This document shows, piece by piece, positions 49,139 to 59,082 of a stretch of 64,000 nt of DNA. The stretch lies in NCBI GenBank assembly GCA_025266875.1, contig JALLLT010000008.1:868001-932000 (forward strand). Direction: 5' to 3'. Under the pieces are notes generated by a model that did not search any database, was not told the origin of the DNA, and was given only the letters and a program-made list of their open reading frames with translations. Each line of letters opens with the position of its first letter. Position 1 is the first letter of the stretch. The stretch is from Fennellomyces sp. T-0311 (Eukaryota; Mucoromycota; Mucoromycetes; Mucorales; Lichtheimiaceae). The position numbers and the translations under genes were made by a program.

Positions 49139-49390
49139 GGGTGCGGTCTTTTTTTGTGGGATTTTCCAGCTTTTTTGTGTGCTTTGCCACAAATATTTTA
49201 TAGGACTTTTTCAAGGTCCGTCGCCCTGTATATTTTGTATTATAAATTTTTGGGTGGAATATTTTTGTGGGATTCTTTTTTATGGGATTTCGTTAAAGAG
49301 GATTTTTTTGTGGGACATTTTTATGGGAGAACTCATATAACGGTGCTTTTTGTGGGATTTATTTTATAAGACTGTTCTTAATGGCCCATT
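49139..49390. repeat. Subterminal array of TTTTTGTGGGA(TT) units in the MULE
   Basis: The T-run plus GTGGGA core of the terminal repeat recurs about seven times, exact or degenerate, in 250 bp (for example near 49154, 49263, 49281, 49305, 49322 and 49348), at irregular spacing and in the same orientation. The right end has only the terminal copy. Probable multiple transposase-binding sites, inferred by analogy with other DNA transposons. Confidence 0.7.
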
Positions 49391-49710
49391 TTAACATGGA
49401 TTTCGTCATTACATCTAAACTGCCCCTTTTCTACTTTATCGCCTAGGTTTTCTTACACACTGCACACAGAACTTACACACTGTAATTTACCAGAAAGCAC
49501 ACACAAAAAACGAAAGGGAATGCACTTACAAGCTATGCATAAAAGATTGAATGCACTTACTATACTGCAATACTCATCTGTTTCGATTATGAGGTGTTCT
49601 TGTATAGTTTTGTATTTAAGTATATTTTTGATTCTATTATCATGATACGTTAATAACCGGAAAACATAGATGCTAATACTGTACCTTCACAAATTGTCCA
49701 ATATTACCAT

Positions 49711-50939
49711 TTAAGTTCTACACACAGGTGCATAGAGATCATACCATCCTAGAGGTAGATTTAGGTCCTTGTTGAATTGATAGTACCCTGGATAGATCGG
49801 TGGCCACTGTATCTTTGTGATTGCTTCTTCATCCAGTACGATTGCGCGGAAATGGAAGGCAGACAGATACAGAACAATCGGGCTTTGGGGTGACGGAGGT
49901 GGTTCTTGTAAGTGTGGCAAGTATGTCATCTGGGAATCGTCGCTATAGATTACTACTGGCCGATTGTATGCCTCTGCAAGAAGACGTGGGCAATCCAACG
50001 TTTCAAAGTAGTTGTTGGAAAAGACACCCACACCTTCTGTTTGATGGCTAAGCATTCTGAGTAAATCGTCGTACTCTACGCGAAGTCCGTATCTGTAGAA
50101 CTCGCTATGCTTTTTTAAAATCGCATCCATGCACACCTTCACGAGTGGCCATTCTTGTTCGGTCCCATTCAGGACAACAGATGCTGCACGCCATCCACAA
50201 TGCCCATCAGCCTTTGGATCGTACATACCAAGCACAGCTGCTTGATCAAGGTTGAACTTCGTCATGACACCACCAGGAACAGGTCTCAAGTCCAGTCGTG
50301 CGATTGTCCACTCATTAACTCTTTTCTTTCTAAATTTCGTTATTATATAGTTAGTAGATATAGTAACATAAACCTGATACCGTATATGTTTCCCTCCAAT
50401 CTTACTTTGCTTGGGCATCACCTTCGTTCTGCTTTCTTTTTCTCGACTGACGCTCCAAAGCCTCTTTCTTCTTCTGTTGCTTCAACAGGTCTCTTCCCTG
50501 GGCCAGCTTTTCAGTAAGCTTTCGCCGCCTTTCTGATGACTGTTGCTTCCGCATTTCTTCATTCGCTCTATCCCCTTCCTTTCCTCCCTTCTTCTTCTCC
50601 TCTTCCTCTTCCTCTTCCTCTTCCTCTTCCTCTTCCTCTTCCTCTTCCTCTTCCTCGCTCCTCTTCCTCTCCTCTTCCTCACTCTTCATCCGCCCATCTT
50701 CCCCACTCTTCCTCTTCCCAGCTCCCTCACTCTTCTTCTTTCCGCCTCTCTCCCTCTCCTTTTCTTCCTCCTTGTTCTTGCCATCGCCACCTACAAAAGT
50801 AGTATAATTTAATATGACATATTAAGAACACTGTAATTTTCCATTGAACCTGTTGCGAGCAATTCTTTCGTAGTGTCAGGGGCGCGGCCATCGTTGACGA
50901 ATTTTGGCTTAAGGTTACGCTTTTTGCTAATGAACGCAT
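49711..50939 (-). CDS. Acidic coiled-coil protein with C-terminal OTU-type protease-like domain (MULE accessory)
   Basis: The minus strand reads AFISKKRNLKPKFVNDGRAP, then across a GT-AG intron (about 50854-50793) GGDGKNKEEEKERERGGKKK, a run of about 22 Glu from a TTCCTC microsatellite, and a basic coiled coil (RRRKLTEKLAQGRDLLKQQ). A second intron (about 50409-50336) joins QAK to KKRVNEWTIARLDLRP and an OTU-like domain: GMYDPKADGHCGWRAASVVL (the Asp-x-x-Cys motif of OTU cysteine proteases), NNYFETLDCPRLLAEAYNRP, VVIYSDDSQMTYLP and a late LSAFHFRAIV that would supply the catalytic His. It may be part of one gene with the transposase through a splice from the C-GT donor before YRYIG-like residues near 51030; the simple reading has a frame break between them. 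OTU domains remove ubiquitin in cells; the role within a transposon is unknown. Confidence 0.7.
50597..50657. repeat. (TCCTCT)n microsatellite encoding a poly-Glu run
   Basis: About nine uninterrupted TTCCTC hexamers, flanked by degenerate copies, inside the acidic part of the OTU-protein gene. On the minus strand it codes for glutamate throughout. Length variation would change the run without breaking the frame. Confidence 0.85.
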
Positions 50940-50978
50940 CTGTGGTTAGAACTAGGTCACATATACAGAGTTCAATAA

Positions 50979-52490
50979 TTACATTCGTGGCTTCATCTTG
51001 TCGTTAATCTTGGCGCCAATATCGATACGCTGAAAAAAGCTCCCGGTACACTGGAGATAGCTGAATATCTGCTTCAGTGTGTCGATGATTGGCTTTTTCT
51101 GCTGCACTATGCGATATAGGTCGCGATGGAAAGCCTCCACTCCATTAGTAGTGCGGGTGGAGTTTTCTTGTAGCTCCTCTTTCAGTATCCCCTTCGATTG
51201 GAATATCATTGCCGCCACTCCAGATTGCGTCCACCATTTTAGCCAGCGTTCAGAGTTCGGGAAATCGATGCGCATTTGCTGAACGGCTAACTCGAAGCTC
51301 TTCTCGCCACGGGAGTTGTACATCATACTGGCTAAGTCTTCGAAATCCGTCTCTCTTCCTGGCGCTACCACAGCATGATTGCTAGCAAGTCTTTGGACAG
51401 ACTGACACCAGTGGTGATAGCAGCCTTTCAGCAATGATTGAGGATCAATTTTACTGAAAGGGAATGTCTGCTGAAAAGCCAAGAGGAAACCATCGCGTTG
51501 AGCAAGCGAAAAGTCCATCACCAAACCAGAGAAATTTGCATCAATCTCGTCGTCATGGTATCCAATGGCAAAATCGAATGCCTTGAAGAATGCCTTAAAA
51601 TATGCTGCGAAATGAGTACTCGACAGACCATCCAATACTGCTTGGAAGATGACCGCATACTGGTCAAGTTCTTGGAAGTACATGTTTGTAGTGCACAAGT
51701 AATATCCACCAGGGAAACAGTCATAAGTAACATCCGTGAGTATGGGGTTATTCTTGAGGTCGACACGCGAAGCAATATCTGGATTACAGAAAGCAATGCA
51801 GAATTGTTGAGGCAATATATCCGCTTGTTGGATAAATCCAGGATACTCATTAGCAAGATCACCGAGTGTCAACGAGGCTAGCTCCAAAGCAGGTTTCCCT
51901 GAAGGTAGCATGTTGTTCTTCACCAGATAATTTCGTCTGTAGCGCTTGATACGTGCCTTGTGGTGGAGGTTGGGATCAATGAGTCGGATAGGGCGACTTG
52001 GATTCTGCGGGCGAATGACACTGGTGCCAACCAACAATCCTTGTGCTGTATCGGCTGGACACTCCAGAACACGTTCCTCCACCTTCTTCAAAGTTTCGAT
52101 CGGGTCGTGGAGTGGTACAAATTCGCCATGAGTATGAATGCCCGTATGCTTCATTTTGCCGCCATTGCCAGTGAACTTCATGTTCACTCTTGCACCGCAC
52201 GTAATGTGAATTAACTCGGATTTCTCGGGGCAAAAAGTGCAGCCTGCTTCGATTTGCTTGCGAATATTCGCCATGGTAGATCCTGGTCTCACCAGTTTGC
52301 CACAGCCGACCTTCGTGCACTGGACAGCACCTAAGCAAGATTTGGTGACGCTGATTCCACCAATGATCTTGTCGTAGCTTCTCTGGGTAAGCTGCCAACC
52401 AATATCCATGTCGTACACAGGTACTCCATCCTCGATATTGAGCTGGATCGTTTGGATTCTATCACCATTCGGAAAACGCGTAAATGACAT
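50979..52490 (-). CDS. MULE transposase with GCM/WRKY-type zinc finger
   Basis: Open frame of 503 residues from ATG 52490 (MSFTRFPNGDRIQTIQL). An N-terminal zinc-binding region (residues about 45-120: KSCLGAVQCTKVGCGKLVRP, CTFCPEKSELIHITCGARV, KHTGIHTHGE) has the Cys/His spacing of GCM/FLYWCH/WRKY-type fingers used for DNA binding by many MULE transposases. The catalytic core follows: first Asp in ILTDVTYDCFPGGYY, second in GLVMDFSLAQRDGFLLAF, a C-x-x-H-like GCYHHWCQSV segment, and the third acidic site in NGVEAFHRDLYRI. It lacks internal stops and lies inside intact terminal repeats, so it is a candidate autonomous element. The finger class (GCM versus WRKY-like) cannot be settled by eye. 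Confidence 0.85.
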   Translation of the reverse strand: MSFTRFPNGDRIQTIQLNIEDGVPVYDMDIGWQLTQRSYDKIIGGISVTKSCLGAVQCTKVGCGKLVRPGSTMANIRKQIEAGCTFCPEKSELIHITCGARVNMKFTGNGGKMKHTGIHTHGEFVPLHDPIETLKKVEERVLECPADTAQGLLVGTSVIRPQNPSRPIRLIDPNLHHKARIKRYRRNYLVKNNMLPSGKPALELASLTLGDLANEYPGFIQQADILPQQFCIAFCNPDIASRVDLKNNPILTDVTYDCFPGGYYLCTTNMYFQELDQYAVIFQAVLDGLSSTHFAAYFKAFFKAFDFAIGYHDDEIDANFSGLVMDFSLAQRDGFLLAFQQTFPFSKIDPQSLLKGCYHHWCQSVQRLASNHAVVAPGRETDFEDLASMMYNSRGEKSFELAVQQMRIDFPNSERWLKWWTQSGVAAMIFQSKGILKEELQENSTRTTNGVEAFHRDLYRIVQQKKPIIDTLKQIFSYLQCTGSFFQRIDIGAKINDKMKPRM

Positions 52491-53460
52491 ATCGCAGTAA
52501 AATAGCTATGATATTTGCATGACAGTGTTCCTGGCTCATCTGATAATTGAGACTGCTTTTCCTCAGGAACACGAAATTACATTCCGCAGAAGTCCCACAA
52601 AAAAACTCGCACCCCCTTTAAGCTGGTGGAGACTTTGAGCAATTTGAGTATATCGGATGCGGGTAAGCTGGTGAGCGAGGCTGACTCAACATGAAACTTG
52701 CGTAGAGTGGATACATCACCCAGTGCTGAGAGAAGAAGCTTAGTGAGTAGCAAATCCAACGAGACCGTTATTCTTGTAGTAATCGTCGAATCGACATCGA
52801 ATTGACAGAAGCTCAAGTGTTGACAAGCGAATGATTGCTTCTGGAATTATATCGTTGACTCAGTGTGTTCGACTAAGAGTAATATGATAGATTTTGGATT
52901 CCTGTATTGCCAGATTTTGAGTGGGTCATAGTGTCAAGCCCAAAAGCTCAAGTTGTTTCCGCTGCTTCGATTCCATCCGAAGTGATGCGCCAAATTAGAT
53001 TCCTTCTTCGCCTTGCAACCCAAGTTGTTCTGGCATAGGGTATCCAGGAATCACAGTATTCCACTGTATAGGTAGCAGTTAGTAGTGGTTGTATAAAGGA
53101 ATCATCATCTTTAGAATCTGGATACAAAGTCGAGTAGCTGACGCATCAGCGACGATTATCCCATGCTATACTGGATAGCAAGAAATTCTAACGGAGTGAC
53201 GCTGGGCAAGAGATATGTCTCGACTTGGTTCGATCCATACCCCATCCTTTTCATATACACTGACGCACGTGATTCCGAGCAAATCCGCTCATTGCGCTTG
53301 AGCCAGTGGACCACCATTCGCTCCCAGCGAGATCAGTTTTGGGTGCCACGAAATACAATTGTCTCTATCATGCCGTACGAACGTTGCATCTCATGTAAGC
53401 TTGGTTGGTGTGTGGTTGAATCCAAGTGGGGGGGGGGGGCAGCACTCGACTCAAGCTTGG

Positions 53461-53812
53461 CTCTGTATAGATAAGCACCGTGACACTTTGTTCTGATGGT
53501 TTAGTATCAGGATACTGTGATCATCGGCAGGAGGGGAGAAACAGAGTGGAATGCACTCCAAAGATCACAAGAGCAGGAGAGTTAAAGTTCATAAGCAAGT
53601 AGACGGGAAGAGCCTAGAAGAACACGGTGTAGGGTTACCCAAAACTGGGATACAGCGCCGAACACGTCCAAGGGAGCGGAGGCAAAGATCGGTGCGCGGA
53701 CGGTTGCGCGCGCCGGTGCCGAGCAGGCCTCGGAGTGGCTGACAGACTCAGGAACGTATATAAGCGCCGACCTTCCATATATTTTTTGGACTCTTTGAAC
53801 ACAGCCTTCATC
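53461..53812. other. Promoter-side region of ERG2
   Basis: No gene supported. The last 130 bp are GC-rich for this window (gcgcgcgccggtgccgagc near 53706) and TATA-like tatataagcgc occurs near 53757, about 55 bp before the ERG2 ATG, a plausible core promoter. Confidence 0.5.
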
Positions 53813-54556
53813 ATGACTGCAACCAAGGATGCCAAAAGTGCTTCATCCAAGTGGCCAAAGATCTTTTTCTTCCTGACACTTTTCGTCGCCATTCTTGCCG
53901 GTCTGGACTCGATCAAGGAACGCTTCTACATTTTCGACCAAGAAGTGTTGAAGCGTGTGGCCCAGGAAAACATTGCCAAACATCCAGGCGACACGAGAGA
54001 GCTCATGGCCAACATTGCTGCTGATCTTGAAAAGGAATACCCTGGTCATATCGAGTTGAAGGAAGAATGGGTGTTCAACAATGCCGGTGGTGCCATGGGT
54101 TCCATGTGGATCATCCACGGCTCGCTGACCGAGTACGTGATTTTCTTTGGCACCCCCATTGGTACTGAGGGCCATACCGGTCGTTTCTTTGCCGACGATT
54201 ACTTTATCATCCTGGAAGGTGAACAGTGGGCGCACACCGCCGGCGAGTTGGAGCGTCATGTAAGTTAACTTGGGGTTAATCAGATGAAGTGCGGGGAAGG
54301 GTTTCTTACTTTAATGGATGGATTTTAGGTCTACAAGCCCGGTGAGATGCACCATTTGCCCCGCGGCAACTGCCAGCAGTACAAGATCCCCGAACACGCT
54401 TGGGCTTTGGAGTACGCTCGCGGTTGGATCCCATTGATGCTTCCATTCGGTTTCGCCGACAGCTTGTTCTCCACCGTCGACTACCTCAGCATCGTCAACC
54501 AAGTCCGTCTCTACGGCAAATCTGTCATTTCTGAATTGCTTTCCGGCAAGATCTAA
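53813..54556 (+). CDS. ERG2: C-8 sterol isomerase Erg2 (ergosterol biosynthesis)
   Basis: ER-membrane enzyme that shifts the sterol B-ring double bond from C-8 to C-7 (fecosterol to episterol); it is homologous to the mammalian sigma-1 receptor. Exons 53813-54259 and 54329-54556 join at a 69-nt GT-AG intron to 675 nt, 224 residues, essentially the yeast length. An N-terminal membrane segment (KIFFFLTLFVAILAGLDSI) is followed by the family landmarks EWVFNNAGGAMGSMWIIHGS, EYVIFFGTPIGTEGHTGRF, DYFIILEGEQWAH, YKPGEMHHLPRG and YARGWIPLMLPFGFADSLF. The starting ATG gives the expected short cytosolic leader. Morpholine fungicides target this enzyme in fungi (established knowledge). Confidence 0.95.
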
Positions 54557-55584
54557 ATACGCCTTATTCCCGTTGGAAGCTAATATTCCCAATGGCTCCG
54601 TAATAATAATTTATAATACATCCATCTGCTGCCATGGATACAGCGTTTATCGACTGGAAGCAGATGTAATAAAGTAATAGTCCTTTTTGTCTTTTGCTGT
54701 TCAGAAACGTAAAGATCGAAACTCTCTGAGTTACATGGATCGTGATACAAGGAACCGGCCCGAACGAAATCGGATTGGCTGAGCGTTGTGCCTGACTCTC
54801 TCCCATGGTGGCCGATCAGTAGTTGCAAAAGCAGCCACCAATACGCATGCAATATGCACACACACACACGCAGACCATGCAAGCCACTCTTTCGCGCCAT
54901 TGTAAGCAGGCTTGTTGTCAGAGGCTGCGGGAATAGTATTCCACCGGGACCGGGCGGGCACGCAATTAAAGATAGCATGATCTATGTGAAGTTTATAGCG
55001 GAAGGACACCTACTTTATTGGGCACAGAATTCATGTCGGATTTCGATATGCATAAAGTTGCAGCAACGGTGTCTTTGCGCATTACACAGAATCATATGCT
55101 TGCATCTTAATTAACAACAATCACACGCTGATAACCGAGCTACGTGAAGCTTTCATAGATAAATAAACGCCCATGTGATCTGGGGAAAAGCGTTGATCCG
55201 TCAAAAGAAAGAGAGAGAGAAAAAAAGCAGGCCACATTCGAACACATCGGACACTTACTTTTTGTCCGCATTACATAAGAGGCATACGCAACATGATCTC
55301 ATACTGGTCACACAGGTTAGCGACGCATTGGGAGAGTGAGAGAGATGGCCACGAGCGAAACAGATGAGAATTCGATACGCGATCTTGACGCGGACATCCG
55401 TAGTTGTTGGAGGATAATGCCAGCAAACACAGTGGGCAATGTAACACACTGTCCCCAAACGTGTCTTACCGTTCAAAACACCCAACAACGGATCTTTTTA
55501 TGCGGAGTTTGTGCTTCCCCGCCTTTTTATACGAGTCCGGTGAGATCCGAGTAGGATATTCTTTCTCACGAATCTAGTTTGCAA
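54557..55584. other. Intergenic region with CA microsatellite
   Basis: About 1 kb without a supported gene. Contains a short (CA)n tract near 54857 and a purine-rich tract near 55206. The right-hand part presumably holds the promoter of the gene at 55585. Confidence 0.4.
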
Positions 55585-56925
55585 ATGGAAGCGATCGATG
55601 AATTTCGAGGAGAAAACATTGCTCGCTCGCTAGCCTACACTGTGCTCGAATACCGACAGCAACACAAATTCTCGTCCCTGGCAGAAATTGGCAGTAACCT
55701 TTTATGTCAACGGCTACGCTTTCTTGGACCCAACAACTCGAACGAGGACCCAGACGAATGGAATCATGTTGTTCAATGGCAGCAAGACGATTGTCCTCAA
55801 GTGATTGAAAAGCTGTGGTCGGGCAATGACCAAGACAAATTATACCAAAACCCGGTTTATTACAAACGGCTCGACGCCGAAACGTTGCACTGTATGGTTG
55901 AATTCGCCTATCAGCACAAGACCCATTATGCCGTTGTCATGGCTCTGGAGGATGGCAACGGAGATATTTCCGAGCTAAAGTACCAAAACACAAAAAGCTT
56001 TGGTGAGCTCGAATGGCAAGTGATCAAGCGCACCTGGCCAGATTCCCTGGAGCAGGCGGAGCGGGAGTTTGTGAGCAAGATTGCACATCCGCCCCAAGTA
56101 GCATTATCTTCCCCAAGCCCTGAGGTGAGTACTGTGTGTGGGGTAAACAGGGAGCGTTTCGAACAATCGTTTGCCTTACACGTTAAACCTCCTGAACAGG
56201 CCCGGTCACAGACCCGAGAAGCAGCGCCAGACGGCTACTGGGGAGACTGGTCATCAGACGAAGAGGAGGACCGCCCGATGCAAATCAAGCCACGAATAAA
56301 CGGCGATAGAAAGCCTCACAGCGATAGAGAAGACTCCGATGACGACTATTATGCTCGGTGGAGTCAGAATCCAGGCACACTGACGCCAGGCATCGGCGAG
56401 GAACCTGTGGAAAAGCCAATTGTTCAGAATGGTGTGGGTGCACGCATGCTGCAACCGTATACGGCGTTTCAGGATCTCGACCCGCAATACAAAGAGATTG
56501 AGAAGCTTGAAATTCAAGAAGAATACGACAATTCGTTCAACCCCTTGTTCACCGTCCCCAGCGTACCTGATCTCATGGATGCCCATCAAACAGCCCTCGC
56601 CGAACTCACTCAAATGCTCCACGACTCGCTGCCAGGTGGTCAAAAGAAGGCTCCCGGGCCATCGAAGAAAATCGATCCAATGCCAAAAATCGTTCGATCA
56701 CGGCAAGGCAGCTCGCATCACGTGCCTGGCGCTTTTCCTGATCGAGACACGACGGGCGCACGGACCACGACGTCGAACAAGCGCGAATCGTATGGACACG
56801 AAGCCGGACGCATGTTATTAGAAAAGAGCTTGAGGGCATTAGTGAATGTCAGCAAGATGCTCGGTTTCAAGACAGATGAACTGCTGGACATTGCAGAAAG
56901 AGTGATCAAAGAAGAAAGTTCATAG
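55585..56925 (+). CDS. Unrecognised fungal protein with acidic middle region
   Basis: Open frame from ATG 55585 (MEAIDEFRGENIARSLAYTV), 446 residues as read. I do not recognise the family. The N-terminal 170 residues look globular and helical (VLEYRQQHKFSSLAEIG, RLDAETLHCMVEFAYQHK); the middle is disordered and acidic with YWGDWSSDEEEDRP and SDDDYYARWSQNP; the C-terminal 40 residues form an amphipathic helix (LLEKSLRALVNVSKMLGFKT). The stretch 56126-56200 begins GTGAGT, ends in a CCTGAACAG acceptor and is 75 nt, so it is likely an in-frame intron and the spliced protein would have about 421 residues. No signal peptide or membrane segment. A nuclear or scaffold role is possible but not supported. 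Confidence 0.75.
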   Translation: MEAIDEFRGENIARSLAYTVLEYRQQHKFSSLAEIGSNLLCQRLRFLGPNNSNEDPDEWNHVVQWQQDDCPQVIEKLWSGNDQDKLYQNPVYYKRLDAETLHCMVEFAYQHKTHYAVVMALEDGNGDISELKYQNTKSFGELEWQVIKRTWPDSLEQAEREFVSKIAHPPQVALSSPSPEVSTVCGVNRERFEQSFALHVKPPEQARSQTREAAPDGYWGDWSSDEEEDRPMQIKPRINGDRKPHSDREDSDDDYYARWSQNPGTLTPGIGEEPVEKPIVQNGVGARMLQPYTAFQDLDPQYKEIEKLEIQEEYDNSFNPLFTVPSVPDLMDAHQTALAELTQMLHDSLPGGQKKAPGPSKKIDPMPKIVRSRQGSSHHVPGAFPDRDTTGARTTTSNKRESYGHEAGRMLLEKSLRALVNVSKMLGFKTDELLDIAERVIKEESS

Positions 56926-57050
56926 TATATTTCGTTTTAGCGAGTCTGTCGTAGTCGCTGTGCGGCGTTTTCTTTTCTTTTCTTTTTTCCTTTTTATCTA
57001 TGCGTTTATACATACAGAGCAGTTGCGTAGACTTCACCCTTTTTTTTAAC

Positions 57051-59082
57051 TTAGTAAATCCATTTTAAGCTCTTGGTCTCTTCGCTCTCCATGACTTGTG
57101 TCTTGCGAGCAAGCACATCCAAAACCTTGTTCTTGACGCCCTGCTTGCCTTTGCGTTCGCGGAGGAAGTATTCGACAACCTCGTTGCTGCTCAGCGCATA
57201 GTTGCCGACATCGGCAGCCTCGCCCGTGACGACACGCTTCACATCGTCCTCAGAAGGCAACATGTACTTGCGGTGGGGATACTGCTTGTAATCTTTGGTG
57301 GTGAGCAACTCCAATCGAGCGGGCGATGGGGCATCAAAATATTCCTCCTTGATCTTGTCGGCATTCACGTCATTGAGAGCCGAAGGCTTCCAGTTCGGCT
57401 TGCTGCGGGTGACAAGGGTAGAGTTGACACCTTCAGTAAAGTCGTGACCCTCCTATGAGACAAATGCGCATTAGCGAATCATTATAATAAACGAGATGAA
57501 TTTGAACCACGAACCAAGAACTTTTGAACCAAATGGTATTCCATCTTGAAGCACTGGCCGAGAGTGAGGGTGGAACCCATGCGGAGTTGCTGCAAGGTGA
57601 TCTTGAGTGAAGTGGGAGAAACACCCTTCAAGAGCTTCAGAGTCTCCTGTCCCCACTCGGAATCTTCCTTTTCCACGGCAGCAACGATTTCCTCCACAGT
57701 GTCGTACTTGAAGCATCTGCAATTTGTTTCTGTTAAATAACCACCGTTGCCATACCACTTTGAAGCCATCCTTTGTACCTGTCAATAGCAGCACGAATCT
57801 CACCACCCAATGAGAAGTCGGCTTCTTGATCCATCTCGGCAGAGAACTCCTCAATGGCAGTGTTAATGACATCGTGTGTGGGGTTGTCGATTTCAGAAAG
57901 TCGCGCTTCGAGAGCAGCGATACGCGACGAAGGGACGTAGTGGGTGGCAACACCAGCATAGCTAAAATAACCCACTTAGTAACCCATACTTCTATTCTTC
58001 TTTCTCTTACAACCAACTTACAAGACATCCGAAGCCTTCAAACGCTTGCCAGTCAAACCAAGGTAGATACCCAACTGACCATCCAAGCGTGGCAAGAAGA
58101 AACTGCCAGCGACATCAGGCAAGAAACCGATGCCAGTTTCGGGCATAGCGAACAAGGTCTTTTCTGTGGCAATACGGAAAGGTGCATGAACCGACAAACC
58201 AACACCGCCACCCACTAAAACAGAATTAGATCCAAACCAAAGTAGTCCAAAAAAAAACTTACTCGTGATGCCATCCATGATGGCAACGTAAGGCGTATCC
58301 AGGTTACCGATAAGATGATCCAACTGGTATTCGACCTCAAAGAACTTCATTGCCTCCTTGTTCTTGCCCTCACCAGCCAAATCGACCACGGCTAATCGCG
58401 TATTAGTTAAAAAAACATGGGACGAAACGGTAACACAATCCAAACTTTACTTTTCACGTCACCACCAGCGCAGAAGCCCTTTCCTCCGCTGCTCTTGAGC
58501 AAGATGATTTTGGCCAAGTCAGACTTTTCCCACGCCTATGCAGTTTTACGTCAGGTCTCCTTATCCATAAACGAACCAAAATAGACAACTCACCTGAAGT
58601 TCAGGAGTAATGAGTTCAACCATGTTCAAGTTCAAAGCATTGAGTTTCTTGGGTCGGTTCAAGACGATTTCTCGGACACCAACGTTCTTTACTGTAAGAA
58701 CTTCTTCCTATCGTTTTTTTTTGTATCAGGTTGGAACAGAAGAAAAAAAACACACACGCTCTTTTGTGTCAACTATGTTTATTTTTCTTACCTGGACGAC
58801 GCCAGCAGTTGAAGCAGTTGTAGACATCTATATTTCGTGTATACGAGTCAGTACTTCTGGCTCCATAGTGGACATGGCTTCTCCAATGTTGCAATTAACC
58901 TGATTTCTAGGCTGAGCTAACCAATTGTTCATGACTGACAGGCGTTTGTTGGCTACTGCAGTTCGGTTTCGCATAGGTGTCATTGCCAGGTTACGGGTTC
59001 CAGAGGAAGCGGTGCGGATAGCGTTTAAACGAGTAGCGGTTCGTGTGGAACGTTGAAGCTGAAGACCGACGCGTCGAAACAT
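57051..59082 (-). CDS. 3-hydroxyisobutyryl-CoA hydrolase, mitochondrial
   Basis: Crotonase-fold enzyme of valine degradation that releases 3-hydroxyisobutyrate from its CoA ester (EC 3.1.2.4). Nine exons on the minus strand (about 59082-58900, 58827-58792, 58707-58594, 58535-58451, 58391-58263, 58214-58022, 57961-57779, 57716-57515, 57452-57051) give about 508 residues. An Arg/Ser/Thr-rich presequence ([20 protein letters not shown]) suggests mitochondrial import. Family motifs: [66 protein letters not shown] with the catalytic Glu and Asp, [15 protein letters not shown] and THYVPSSRI. The C-terminal part ([27 protein letters not shown]) separates it from plain enoyl-CoA hydratases. The second exon itself begins with ATG, allowing a shorter form without presequence. 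Confidence 0.93.

Larger units (their letters stand above)
49139..52614. mobile_element. Complete Mutator-like element (MULE) carrying an OTU-domain gene
   Basis: The ends are GGGTGCGGTC with TTTTTTTGTGGGA at 49139 and, inverted, GGGTGCGAG with TTTTTTTGTGGGA finishing at 52614, about 22 bp with one indel and two mismatches. The 9-bp string CCTTTAAGC is present immediately outside both ends (49130-49138 and 52615-52623), the length of duplication typical for Mutator-like elements. The element carries a transposase with a GCM/WRKY-type zinc finger and a DDE core, and downstream on the same strand an acidic protein with an OTU-like domain. It interrupts an F-box/LRR pseudogene whose frame is restored when the element and one duplication are removed. 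Confidence 0.9.
48978..53460 (-). pseudogene. F-box/LRR pseudogene split by the MULE insertion
   Basis: Minus-strand sequence on the right of the element matches the LRR half of the gene at 15194-17033: TPLEFLAIQYS (compare TLEFLAIEYLP), LLSALGDVSTLRKFHVESAS (compare LLSAVGSLPTLHTFHVGAMP) and ILKLLKVSTSLK (compare VLKLLDGPTRLK). On the left of the element the same frame continues LKDI-stop-LAGVM...FHKLFKGKVQGYIADIDSM (compare HTFLKKKTQGYKVNGGS) to a stop at 48978. With one copy of the 9-bp duplication removed, the two halves join in frame. There are several internal stops and no F-box was found, so the gene was already decayed or decayed further after insertion. Confidence 0.8.

Noticed and set aside
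50536..50812. Plus-strand Pro/Leu/Ser-rich open frames
   Set aside because: They are translations of the TTCCTC microsatellite, which is coding as poly-Glu on the minus strand.
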